Below, one piece after another: positions 14,213 to 21,393 of a DNA stretch of 23,889 bases. This stretch comes from UBA1020 sp964520495 (GTDB taxonomy: Bacteria; Patescibacteriota; Saccharimonadia; Saccharimonadales; Saccharimonadaceae). Position numbers and translations under genes: made by a program. Each line of letters opens with the position of its first letter. The first letter of the stretch is position 1. The stretch is taken from NCBI GenBank assembly GCA_964520495.1, contig CAZFMZ010000007.1:1-23889 (forward strand), written 5' to 3'. Below the pieces are notes generated by a model. That model did no database searches, was not told where the DNA came from, and saw only the letters and a list, made by a program, of their open reading frames with translations.

Positions 14213-15373
14213 ATGCCAGAGAAAATTCTCTATCTTGATCACGCTGCAGCGACGCCGATGGACGACCGTGTCTTCGAGGCGATGCGCCCTTACCTGACTA
14301 CCCAATTCTTTAATCCGTCCAGCCCCTATGCGCCAGCCGTTCAGGTGCGTCGTGACTATGAAGCAGCCAAGGCGCGCGTGGCCGCAACATTTGGCGGTCG
14401 GGCAGATGAAGTGGTTATGACGGCTGGAGCGACTGAATCTATCAATTTGGCTTTTACTGCCGTTAGTGGTCACGTGGTAACCTCACAAATTGAACACGAG
14501 GCCGTGCTCGCCGCCGCTCGCCGCCGAGGGCACACATTGGTTGTGCCGACAGACAAAGGTATCATAACGCCTGAAGCAATCGCGGCAGCTATCACGACCA
14601 CGACACAGCTTGTCAGTGTGCAACTAGCTAATAACGAACTGGGTACCGTCCAGCCGGTTCGTGCGATTGCCGATATGATCGACACCATTCGACAAGAACG
14701 TCGTTCAAGTGGGGATGTGACACCGTTATATCTTCATTGTGACGCTTCCCAGGGCTTCGGTCAGATCGATGTCCACGCGGCGCGTCTCGGCGTCGACTTA
14801 CTGACGCTGAACGCGGGAAAGATGTACGGTCCGAAACAGGTCGGTCTGTTGTGGGTGAAGCCGGGCAGTATGATAGAGCCCGTCATCGTCGGGGGCGGAC
14901 AGGAGCGTGGTCTTCGTAGTGGCACTGAGAATGTCGCAGGTGTCATCGCGTTTGCCTGCGCTGCCGAGTTGGCTGCGGAAAAACGAAAGCACGAGGCGGC
15001 GCGATTGCTGCGACTACGTGATATGATGCAGCGGCGTCTTCAGGAAGCGTTGCCCGACTTGGTTGTATCAGGACATCCGAAGAAGCGACTGCCTGGTTCG
15101 CTGCACGTGTCCGTGCCGGGTCTTGATGCTGAACGTCTTATCTTCGCACTTGAGGCACGAGGAGTGTTGCTGGCTACCGGTAGCGCTTGCGCTGCGAACA
15201 AAGGCACTCGATCACATGTGCTGACAGCCATCGGTTTGAGCGACGAGATTGCAGACGGCAGTCTGCGCATTACCCTCGGTCGCCATGTCGATGAGGTTGG
15301 CTGCGAAGCGGCGACGCGTATCATCATCGAGGAGGTCAAACGGGAGCAGGCAAGGGTGAGCGGCCATGCGTAA
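14213..15373 (+). CDS. Cysteine desulfurase (NifS/IscS-like)
   Basis: This PLP enzyme removes sulfur from cysteine and passes it on as a persulfide. The 386-aa product (start 14213) has YLDHAAATPMD, NPSSPYA, TAGATESIN (PLP phosphate side), QIEHEAV, the cofactor Asp region HCDASQGFG, the Schiff-base Lys in NAGKMYGPK (K203), GGGQERGLRSGTEN, and the persulfide Cys in GSACAANKG (C326). E. coli IscS has C328, so the spacing fits. It is co-directional with mnmA and overlaps the next gene by 8 nt. In this context its most likely job is to supply sulfur for 2-thiouridine in tRNA, and perhaps Fe-S clusters. No IscU, IscR or other Isc/Suf gene is nearby. Confidence 0.93.
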   Translation: MPEKILYLDHAAATPMDDRVFEAMRPYLTTQFFNPSSPYAPAVQVRRDYEAAKARVAATFGGRADEVVMTAGATESINLAFTAVSGHVVTSQIEHEAVLAAARRRGHTLVVPTDKGIITPEAIAAAITTTTQLVSVQLANNELGTVQPVRAIADMIDTIRQERRSSGDVTPLYLHCDASQGFGQIDVHAARLGVDLLTLNAGKMYGPKQVGLLWVKPGSMIEPVIVGGGQERGLRSGTENVAGVIAFACAAELAAEKRKHEAARLLRLRDMMQRRLQEALPDLVVSGHPKKRLPGSLHVSVPGLDAERLIFALEARGVLLATGSACAANKGTRSHVLTAIGLSDEIADGSLRITLGRHVDEVGCEAATRIIIEEVKREQARVSGHA

Positions 15374-15971
15374 CGTTCTCTTCCTTTTGATTGCAGTGGC
15401 GGCTATCGCGACGGTAGCGATCAGTGTCTACCTGTCGCCGGATGATCTCAGAAAATGCCGCACGATGCTAGCGAATAGCAACGACTGTGTCGCGGCCGAT
15501 GCGGTCGTCGCCATCAGCGGTGGCAATACGTCGGTACGTACGGCTGAAGCAATCCGTCTGTATGACGAAGGCTGGGCGAGGCAGGTGATCTTTTCCGGCG
15601 CTGCCGCCGACACTAGCGGACCGAGTAACGCTGAAGTGATGCGGCGCCAGGCGATTGAGGCTGGGGTGCCGGCTCGTGACATCATCGTCGAGGAATTGTC
15701 ACAGACCACGAAAGAGAACGCTGAACGGACGAAAGACCTGCTGCTGACGAATGATATCCGTCGCGTCATCCTGGTGACGTCTGCCTATCATCAACGCCGG
15801 GCCAGTCTGGAATTCCGCAACCTGGCCGGCGACAGCCTGAAGATCGTCAATCATCCAGCGCCGAACGATCCGGATTGGCCAACCTGGTGGTGGGCCACTC
15901 CGCGCGGCTGGTGGCTGGCTGGCGGTGAACTGGTTAAGATCACGGCGTTTTACGTAGGGGAAAGCCGGTGA
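15366..15971 (+). CDS. YdcF/SanA-like protein (DUF218) with N-terminal membrane anchor
   Basis: The 201-aa product starts with a hydrophobic helix (3-22, NVLFLLIAVAAIATVAISVYL), then a DUF218-type domain: DAVVAISGGN, RTAEAIRLYDEG, VIFSGAAAD, IIVEELSQTTKENAERT and VILVTSAYHQRRASLEF. DUF218 proteins are linked to envelope functions, and YdcF binds SAM in vitro; the reaction is unknown. A Trp-rich stretch (DWPTWWWATPRGWWLAGGE) near the C-terminus is common in this family. Its ATG lies inside the csd end (8-nt overlap) and its TGA overlaps mnmA, so it sits firmly within the sulfur-transfer operon, although its predicted role is at the membrane. Confidence 0.82.
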   Translation: MRNVLFLLIAVAAIATVAISVYLSPDDLRKCRTMLANSNDCVAADAVVAISGGNTSVRTAEAIRLYDEGWARQVIFSGAAADTSGPSNAEVMRRQAIEAGVPARDIIVEELSQTTKENAERTKDLLLTNDIRRVILVTSAYHQRRASLEFRNLAGDSLKIVNHPAPNDPDWPTWWWATPRGWWLAGGELVKITAFYVGESR

Positions 15972-16993
15972 CGAAGGTGTTCGTCGGTATGAGCGGTGGC
16001 GTCGACTCGAGTCTGAGCGCAGCCCTTCTTCGTGAGCAAGGCTATGATGTGACGGGCGTCTATATGAAGAACTGGACTCAGGACCTGCCCGGAATGCGTT
16101 GTCCGTGGGCCGACGACCTGGCCGATGCGAAACGGGTAGCCGTACAGCTGGGTATCGATTTGCTGGTATTCGACTTCGAACAGGACTATCGACAGAAAGT
16201 GGTCGAGTACATGATTGAAGAATATCGCCTGGGTCGCACTCCGAATCCCGACATCATGTGTAATCAGGAAATCAAATTCAAACTATTCGTCGAAACCGCG
16301 CTGGAACGGGGCGCCGACCTGGTCGCTACCGGGCACTATGCGCGCACCGAGCACGGTCAGCTATTGCAAGCCAAGGATCAGAACAAGGATCAGACCTACT
16401 TCCTGTACCGCGTAACCAAACCGGTGCTCGAGAAAACACTGTTCCCGCTTGGTGAATATACGAAGCCTGAAGTACGACGGTTGGCCGAAGCGCGCGGACT
16501 CTATACTGCCGGCAAGAAGGACTCCCAAGGCATCTGTTTCGTGGGGCAAGTGGGGATCCGTGAGTTCCTGGGCCAGTATGTGCAAACACAGCCTGGTGAT
16601 ATCATCGACCAGACGAGAGGCGTCGTACTGGGACGGCACGACGGCGCGATTTTCTACACTTTGGGCCAGCGTCATGGCTTGAACCTGGGCGGGGGCTTGC
16701 CGTATTACGTGACCGGTAAGGATATGGCGCGCAATGAAGTGTATGTGTCGACAGACCTGAACGATGGCTCGCTATGGCGGAACGAAATCGAACTCAATGA
16801 CATCCACTGGATTGCTGGCCAGGCCTATGAGGGTCCGGTGCAGGCACGCATCCGCCATCGGGCCAGCCTCGTGGGCGGTAGCGTGGACGGTTCGAAAGTA
16901 CACCTGGATGAAGCGCAGCGGGCGGTCGCTTCAGGCCAGTCGGTGGTCTTGTATAACGGCGAAGTCTGTCTAGGTGGCGGTATCGTCACGTAG
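15968..16993 (+). CDS. mnmA: tRNA-specific 2-thiouridylase MnmA
   Basis: MnmA activates U34 of tRNA-Lys, -Glu and -Gln with ATP and replaces the oxygen with sulfur. The 341-aa product has the PP-loop SGGVDSS (9-15), MKNW and CPWADDL, the catalytic Cys in PDIMCNQEIKF (C98), GHYAR, KDQTYFL, and the second Cys in SQGICFVG (C190), which with C98 forms the catalytic pair. The C-terminal beta-barrel (GLPYYVTGKD ... IRHRASLV ... VLYNGEVCLGGGI) is complete. GTG 15968 overlaps the previous TGA by 4 nt. The tRNA-Glu(UUC) of this window would be one of its substrates. Confidence 0.97.
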   Translation: MTKVFVGMSGGVDSSLSAALLREQGYDVTGVYMKNWTQDLPGMRCPWADDLADAKRVAVQLGIDLLVFDFEQDYRQKVVEYMIEEYRLGRTPNPDIMCNQEIKFKLFVETALERGADLVATGHYARTEHGQLLQAKDQNKDQTYFLYRVTKPVLEKTLFPLGEYTKPEVRRLAEARGLYTAGKKDSQGICFVGQVGIREFLGQYVQTQPGDIIDQTRGVVLGRHDGAIFYTLGQRHGLNLGGGLPYYVTGKDMARNEVYVSTDLNDGSLWRNEIELNDIHWIAGQAYEGPVQARIRHRASLVGGSVDGSKVHLDEAQRAVASGQSVVLYNGEVCLGGGIVT

Positions 16994-16997
16994 GCAA

Positions 16998-17022
16998 GCT
17001 ATAATCTGCTCATGCTATAATC
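16998..17022 (+). promoter_or_regulatory. Tandem -10 elements (two GCTATAATC copies) before the pilin pair
   Basis: GCTATAATC occurs at 16998-17006 and again at 17014-17022, 16 nt apart, each with a perfect TATAAT. The second is also an extended -10 (TGC-TATAAT) and ends 6 nt before ATG 17028. The first would give a leader of about 15 nt, so both leaderless and short-leader mRNAs are possible. Confidence 0.6.
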
Positions 17023-17027
17023 CAACC

Positions 17028-17588
17028 ATGCAAACGTGGGCAAAACAAAAAGGCTTCACCATCGTCGAGCTCCTCATCGTCATCGTAGTGATTGGCGTCC
17101 TTGCCGCCATAACCGTGGTGGCATTTAACGGGGTGCAGACACGAGCGGAAAACGTAAAAACGATCCAGGCTGTAAGTGCCTATGTCAAAGCCGCACATAA
17201 CTATGTGTCATTGTACGGAACCTATCCTCAAACGACAGTATACCCCTGCATGGGTGCGCTCGGTACTTCATGTGCCAGATTGTCGGGAACGAGTACAACC
17301 TGTACCGCGTCAGGCGGTGATGGCGGCGCGTCTAGCCAGGCCGCGTTCGATACCGAGATACGGAAAGTCATTAATGGCAATATGCCTCAGCCCAGTAGCC
17401 AAAGCATCGCGTGTGGCGGTAATACCTATGGCGGCGCGTATTTCAGGCCAAGCAGCGGGTCTACTGCTGTCATTGTCTTCTACCTGAAGGGCGACCAGCC
17501 GTGTCAGATGAGCGGAGTGCAGTCGATGAACAGGATGCAGCAGGAGGAACTGACGCGATGCGTCGCGACACTCGTCCCCCTGTCGTAA
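17028..17588 (+). CDS. Type IV prepilin, Cys-rich
   Basis: The 186-aa product has a class III (type IVa) prepilin leader: MQTWAKQKG then cleavage before F10, with Glu at +5 (FTIVELLIVIVVIGVLAAITVVAF). It would be processed by a PilD-type peptidase, which methylates the new N-terminus. The head (about 45-186) has six Cys, suggesting disulfides, and a Gly/Ser/Thr-rich stretch (ASGGDGGASS). Start 17028 gives the usual short leader and lies 6 nt after a -10; the frame is open upstream, but that part overlaps mnmA. The second pilin starts within its last codons. No pilus ATPase or PilC is in the window. It could be the major subunit or a minor one. Confidence 0.9.
   Translation: MQTWAKQKGFTIVELLIVIVVIGVLAAITVVAFNGVQTRAENVKTIQAVSAYVKAAHNYVSLYGTYPQTTVYPCMGALGTSCARLSGTSTTCTASGGDGGASSQAAFDTEIRKVINGNMPQPSSQSIACGGNTYGGAYFRPSSGSTAVIVFYLKGDQPCQMSGVQSMNRMQQEELTRCVATLVPLS
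17542..17547 (+). promoter_or_regulatory. Shine-Dalgarno for the second pilin, inside the first pilin gene
   Basis: AGGAGG lies within the 3' end of the first pilin, 10 nt before ATG 17558. It fixes the start of the second gene and explains how it is translated from the shared mRNA. Confidence 0.75.
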
Positions 17589-18289
17589 GTGACTTCGGTT
17601 CGAAACGTTCAGCCGGCTTTACTATCGTGGAACTCCTCATCGTCATCGTGGTGATTGCCATATTGGCAGCCATCACGGTGGTGGCGTTCAATGGCGTGCA
17701 GTCCCGTGCGGCGTCAGCGGCCGCTCAGAGCAATGTTACGAATGCGCATAAAAGGGTTGCGACTTACCACGCGCAGAATGTCTCGTATCCAACATCGATT
17801 ACCGACTGTCCTACACCAGGCGCAACGTCTCTTTGCCTCTCGGCGGCCGACGGTTATTCGTGGCGATATCGTACGAGTACGGCCGCTAACCAGGCTGACG
17901 TAGAGGTGGCGTCAATGAGCGACCAGCAATTCTTTTACCGCTCAAGAGGGGAGGCAATTGGTGGGAATGAATTTCTTCGCTATACCGATATCGCACCGTT
18001 CATTGATCGGTACGGGCTCGTAAGATACAAACTGACATTCAACCTGCGCTCTGCGAATTCATCGACCGATAATACTACGCATGTGTATATGCAGAATGGA
18101 TCGGGAGCGAAATACGGAGGTCTCTCTACTACCGTGACGGTGTCGGATTCGTTCGCAAACTATGAGATACTCTTCACGCCTTCCGTAAGTAGCGCAGAGT
18201 TAACAGAATCCTGGCTCGCGTTCTATGGCACATACAGCACGGGCAATATTCCTATCGTACACAACGTGACGTTAACTCGGGCTTTCTAA
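17558..18289 (+). CDS. Type IV pilin-like protein with beta-rich C-terminal domain
   Basis: The 243-aa product has a longer leader (MRRDTRPPVVSDFGSKRSAG), cleavage before F21, and Glu at +5 in FTIVELLIVIVVIAILAAITV. This segment is almost identical to the first pilin through FNGVQ(S/T)RA, also at DNA level, which points to duplication. The rest is unrelated. After a short region with two Cys (TDCPT, SLCLS), the last ~110 residues (from FLRYTDIAPFIDRYGL) read as alternating beta strands (YKLTFNLRSA, HVYMQNGSG, YEILFTPSVS, LAFYGTY, IPIVHNVTL), like a jelly-roll or carbohydrate-binding module. A minor pilin or tip adhesin is plausible. It starts 31 nt before the end of the first pilin. The fold is inferred by eye. 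Confidence 0.85.
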   Translation: MRRDTRPPVVSDFGSKRSAGFTIVELLIVIVVIAILAAITVVAFNGVQSRAASAAAQSNVTNAHKRVATYHAQNVSYPTSITDCPTPGATSLCLSAADGYSWRYRTSTAANQADVEVASMSDQQFFYRSRGEAIGGNEFLRYTDIAPFIDRYGLVRYKLTFNLRSANSSTDNTTHVYMQNGSGAKYGGLSTTVTVSDSFANYEILFTPSVSSAELTESWLAFYGTYSTGNIPIVHNVTLTRAF

Positions 18290-18358
18290 GTATCAATAAC
18301 TGAGAATCGTAGTAACTAGCATGATGGCGCGTAGGCCACGAGTAACTGATTCCGTATC

Positions 18359-18367
18359 TGTTATAAT
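18359..18367 (+). promoter_or_regulatory. Extended -10 (TGT-TATAAT) of alaS
   Basis: TGT-TATAAT ends 7 nt before ATG 18375 and predicts a leaderless alaS mRNA. In the 85-nt gap after the pilin stop, the near-palindrome AGTAACT occurs twice, 30 nt apart (18311-18317 and 18341-18347); the second covers the -35 position. No T-box-like leader is possible in this space. Confidence 0.65.
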
Positions 18368-18374
18368 CGATATA

Positions 18375-20360
18375 ATGAACGCCCAAGAAATTCGTAACGC
18401 CTACCTGAAATTTTACCAAGACCGTGGTCATGCCGTCATTAAGCGCGCACCGCTGGTACTGAAGGACGACCCGACTACATTGTTTACCGGTTCCGGCATG
18501 CAGCCGATGATCCCGTACCTGCTAGGTGAGCCGCACCCGGAAGGCAAGCGTATCGTCGATAGTCAGACTTGCTTGCGGGCCCAGGATATCGACGACATTG
18601 GCGACAACCGTCACACGACGTTCTTTGAAATGATCGGCAACTGGAGCATGGGTGATTACTTCAAGAAAGAACAGATTGAATGGATGTGGCAGTTTCTGAC
18701 CGAAGTGGTTGGGCTCGATCCAAGCAAGCTCTACGTCACCTGTTTCATTGGTGCGCCGCAGTATGGCATTCCGAAAGACACTGAAGCGGCAGAGATATGG
18801 AAACCATTATTCGAAGAGAAGGGGCTGTCGAGTGGCGAGGCCGACATGGGTTCAGAAGATGATGGCTATGCCCGCGGCATGAACGAAGGCGAGCGAATCT
18901 TTTATTATGATGGCAGCAAGAACTGGTGGAGCCGCAATGGCGCCCCGGAAAGCACGCCTATCGGCGACCCGTGCGGGCCGGACAGCGAGATGTTCTATGA
19001 TTTCGGCACGCCGCACGACCCAAGCTTCGGTGAGCATTGTCACCCGAACTGCGACTGTGGTCGCTTCATGGAAATCGGCAACAACGTCTTCATGGCATAC
19101 CGAAAAGTGTCCGATGGCAAATTCGAGGAACTCGAACAGAAGAACATCGACCACGGCTCGGGTCTGGAGCGCATTGCGGCCGCCAAGCTGAACGACCCCG
19201 ACGTCTTCAAGATCAGCCTGATGTGGCCGATTATCGAAAAACTGGAACACTTAAGCGGCAAGAAGTACGACAGCCACACCAATGCCATGCGTGTCATCGC
19301 CGATCACCTGCGCGCCGCTACGTTCCTGGCAGTCGATGGCTGCGTGCCGAGCAATAAAGAACAAGGCTACGTCATGCGCCGGCTGCTACGCCGTGCTATC
19401 CGTTTCGCGTTCGAACTGGGCGTTGAACAGAATTTTTTCGAGGAAATCGTACCGGTGGTTGCCGACCTGTATCACGATGACTTTCCGGAAGTTGCCGACA
19501 AGCGTGACGACGTCATCGCCGTATTGGTGAAAGAAGAAAAAGTTTTCCGCCAAACGCTACGCAAGGGTCTGAAAGAATTTGAGAAAATATTTATTCTTGA
19601 GGAAGTTCGCTACTTTGACGATCATGTTGAGACAGGTGCTCACAACGTAAAAGAAACTGAAAAGTTCAAGAGTGAATTTAAAAAAGTCTTAGACGCATCG
19701 GTTGCATTCAAGCTTTATGATACATACGGATTCCCCCTTGAGTTAACAAAGGAAGAAGCATGGAAACGCGGTATCGAGCTTGAGTCGGACTTTGACCGTA
19801 AATTTAAAGATGAAATGACTTTACAGCGAACGCGAAGTCAGACCGCGGCCAAAGGCACCTTCAAAGGTGGTCTTGGTGGCCAGACCTTGCAGCACAAGAA
19901 ATACCACACCGCGACACATCTGATGTACCAGGCCTTGCGCGACGTATTGGGTGACCACGTGGTGCAGCGTGGCAGTAATATCACCGAAGAGCGCCTGCGG
20001 TTCGACTTCTCACATTCTGAAAAGGTGACGCGTGAACAACTCGACCAAGTCGAGGAAATCGTCAACCGCGAAATCGCAAAAGATTTGCAGGTGAGCTTCG
20101 CCGAATATCCGACCGAAGAAGCGACCGGCCCATTAGGTGCACTCGGCCAGTTCGGCGACCGCTACGGCGACACCGTCAAGGTCTACTCGATGAAAGATCC
20201 GCATGCAACCAATGACGAACGCCCCTTCAGTTTCGAGATTTGCGGCGGACCGCATGTCGACCACACGCTACAGCTGTTTGAAGACGGCAAGAAGTTCAAG
20301 ATCGTAAAAGAGGAAGCCTCGAGCGCCGGTATCCGTCGCATCAAGGCAGTGCTGGCTTAG
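18375..20360 (+). CDS. alaS: Alanyl-tRNA synthetase, short form without C-Ala domain
   Basis: AlaRS charges tRNA-Ala and edits Ser/Gly mischarging. The 661-aa product (E. coli about 875) has the class II catalytic core: RNAYLKFYQDRGH, GSGMQPMIPYL, RHTTFFEMIGNWSMGDYFKK (motif 2 region), then GDPCGPDSEMFYDF and GSGLERIA (motif 3 region). The anticodon-independent tRNA-recognition part follows (YVMRRLLRRAIRFA). The editing domain has HTATH (H511, H515) and CGGPHVDHT (C623, H627). It stops at IRRIKAVLA, directly after editing, so the C-terminal DHHA1/C-Ala part is absent. About 19561-19740 is much poorer in GC than its surroundings but keeps the frame. ATG 18375 is set by the -10; an earlier in-frame start would lie upstream of the promoter. 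It ends in a tail-to-tail overlap with the next gene. Confidence 0.95.
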   Translation: MNAQEIRNAYLKFYQDRGHAVIKRAPLVLKDDPTTLFTGSGMQPMIPYLLGEPHPEGKRIVDSQTCLRAQDIDDIGDNRHTTFFEMIGNWSMGDYFKKEQIEWMWQFLTEVVGLDPSKLYVTCFIGAPQYGIPKDTEAAEIWKPLFEEKGLSSGEADMGSEDDGYARGMNEGERIFYYDGSKNWWSRNGAPESTPIGDPCGPDSEMFYDFGTPHDPSFGEHCHPNCDCGRFMEIGNNVFMAYRKVSDGKFEELEQKNIDHGSGLERIAAAKLNDPDVFKISLMWPIIEKLEHLSGKKYDSHTNAMRVIADHLRAATFLAVDGCVPSNKEQGYVMRRLLRRAIRFAFELGVEQNFFEEIVPVVADLYHDDFPEVADKRDDVIAVLVKEEKVFRQTLRKGLKEFEKIFILEEVRYFDDHVETGAHNVKETEKFKSEFKKVLDASVAFKLYDTYGFPLELTKEEAWKRGIELESDFDRKFKDEMTLQRTRSQTAAKGTFKGGLGGQTLQHKKYHTATHLMYQALRDVLGDHVVQRGSNITEERLRFDFSHSEKVTREQLDQVEEIVNREIAKDLQVSFAEYPTEEATGPLGALGQFGDRYGDTVKVYSMKDPHATNDERPFSFEICGGPHVDHTLQLFEDGKKFKIVKEEASSAGIRRIKAVLA

Positions 20361-21310
20361 AACATCAAAGTCAGGCCTTCGGCCAGTTCGTCCATCTGTT
20401 CCGGAGAAAGTTCAACCGGTTCCGAATCGATGATCTGGTAGGCGTCAGGGCCATAGTTGGCAATGACCGCGTCGTCGAACGCCCGTACCACTTTGCGCTT
20501 CGTGACCTCGGGCATTGATACGAAGTGGTCGGAATAGGCGAATCGTATGACCAGTTGGCCCCGTGAGTCGGGGTTATGGTACTCGACGGTGGCGGTAATA
20601 TGGCCGTCAGTCTCCTTGACGTATTCTTCGTTCTCAGCCTCGAACTGGGCGCCGGACCGGACGGCGGACGTACGCTCGAGCGTGACTGAAGTAATCTCAT
20701 CAATCGGCAAGTAAATCGTTTCTTTTCGATGCCACCGGGTGGCAGTATCGAGGGTTTCGGCTACATGGGCCTGTAGGTCATCGGGAGTAGTGAACAACTC
20801 CGGCGCGGTATATCCTGCGGTAGTGAGCAGGCGGTCGACATAGCTTTCGCTGAACGACGCGGCTGTGTTGCGATGGAAGATCTCTTTCTCGAACTCGTCC
20901 GATTGGGTAGCGAAGAGCTTCAGCTCGCCATCTTCTTCGGTACGGTGCAGCAGGAGGTACTCGCCCGTTTCGATACGCTGCAATACCAGCTTTTCGTGGG
21001 GGTTCACGCTGACGACGGGAGTTTCGACCGCGGTAGGCACAATCCGTTCCTTCTTCGGTTCATAACCGAGCTTGACCGACCAAGGTTGTTTGACAGCCGG
21101 CTGGAGGCCTGTGGCCTCGGCGATGGTATTCCAAGCGCCATCCTGGGCGAAGACTGCTTCGTTGGCGGAAGGCGTATAGGTGAACTCAGCCTGATAACCA
21201 AGTGACTCAAAGGGGCGATCGAATGGCGCGGTCAAGGTGTCATGCAGACGCTTGGCGCTTTCAAGTGCTTCGGGGCTTTCAAACTGGGGAATTGGGTCAC
21301 GTGATGTCAT
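20357..21310 (-). CDS. Hypothetical soluble protein, unknown function
   Basis: The 317-aa product is acidic and hydrophilic, with no signal peptide or membrane helix. I recognise no family. The first part (about 1-75) contains FDRPFESLGYQAEFTYTP and a Trp-containing segment. The middle (about 100-140) reads as beta strands (KLVLQRIETGEYLLLHRTEE, GELKLFATQ). The C-terminal third (TATVEYHNPDSRGQLVIRFAYSDHFVSMPE ... ELSPEQMDELAEGL) also looks alpha/beta. ATG 21310 is supported by TGC-TATAAT ending 8 nt upstream. The TAA stop overlaps the alaS TAG, so the two genes converge with no space for a terminator. It diverges from ftsA over an 83-nt region. Codon use matches its neighbours. The opposite-strand frames in it are short. 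Confidence 0.8.
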   Translation of the reverse strand: MTSRDPIPQFESPEALESAKRLHDTLTAPFDRPFESLGYQAEFTYTPSANEAVFAQDGAWNTIAEATGLQPAVKQPWSVKLGYEPKKERIVPTAVETPVVSVNPHEKLVLQRIETGEYLLLHRTEEDGELKLFATQSDEFEKEIFHRNTAASFSESYVDRLLTTAGYTAPELFTTPDDLQAHVAETLDTATRWHRKETIYLPIDEITSVTLERTSAVRSGAQFEAENEEYVKETDGHITATVEYHNPDSRGQLVIRFAYSDHFVSMPEVTKRKVVRAFDDAVIANYGPDAYQIIDSEPVELSPEQMDELAEGLTLMF

Positions 21311-21318
21311 ATCTTTTT

Positions 21319-21347
21319 ATTATAGCATAAAAAGCATAAAAAAGCAA
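21319..21347 (-). promoter_or_regulatory. Promoter of the minus-strand hypothetical gene
   Basis: On the minus strand, -35 TTGCTT (21342-21347), a 17-bp spacer and extended -10 TGC-TATAAT (hexamer 21319-21324) lead into ATG 21310 after 8 nt. The spacer is built from AGCATAAAA repeats on the plus strand (starting at 21324 and 21333, with a third AGCA at 21343), which could bend DNA or bind a regulator. Confidence 0.65.
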
Positions 21348-21377
21348 CATATGCTGTTGGCGTCTTGCCATTTGGGG

Positions 21378-21383
21378 TATAAT
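21378..21383 (+). promoter_or_regulatory. -10 element (TATAAT) of ftsA
   Basis: A perfect TATAAT ends 10 nt before ATG 21394. It is preceded by GGGG rather than TGn. TTGGCG (21357-21362) could be a -35 with a short 15-bp spacer. There is no Shine-Dalgarno. Confidence 0.55.
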
Positions 21384-21393
21384 TGAAACACTT

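Noticed and set aside
17028..18289. A frameshifted single pilin gene
   Set aside because: Both frames encode complete prepilins with their own leader, cleavage site and Glu+5, and the second has its own AGGAGG, so they are two genes.
18290..18374. A T-box or other riboswitch ahead of alaS
   Set aside because: The -10 lies only 7 nt from the start codon, which leaves no leader RNA to form one.
19561..19740. An intein or intron in alaS at the low-GC patch
   Set aside because: The frame continues and the region has the length expected for the AlaRS linker; no splicing motifs are visible.
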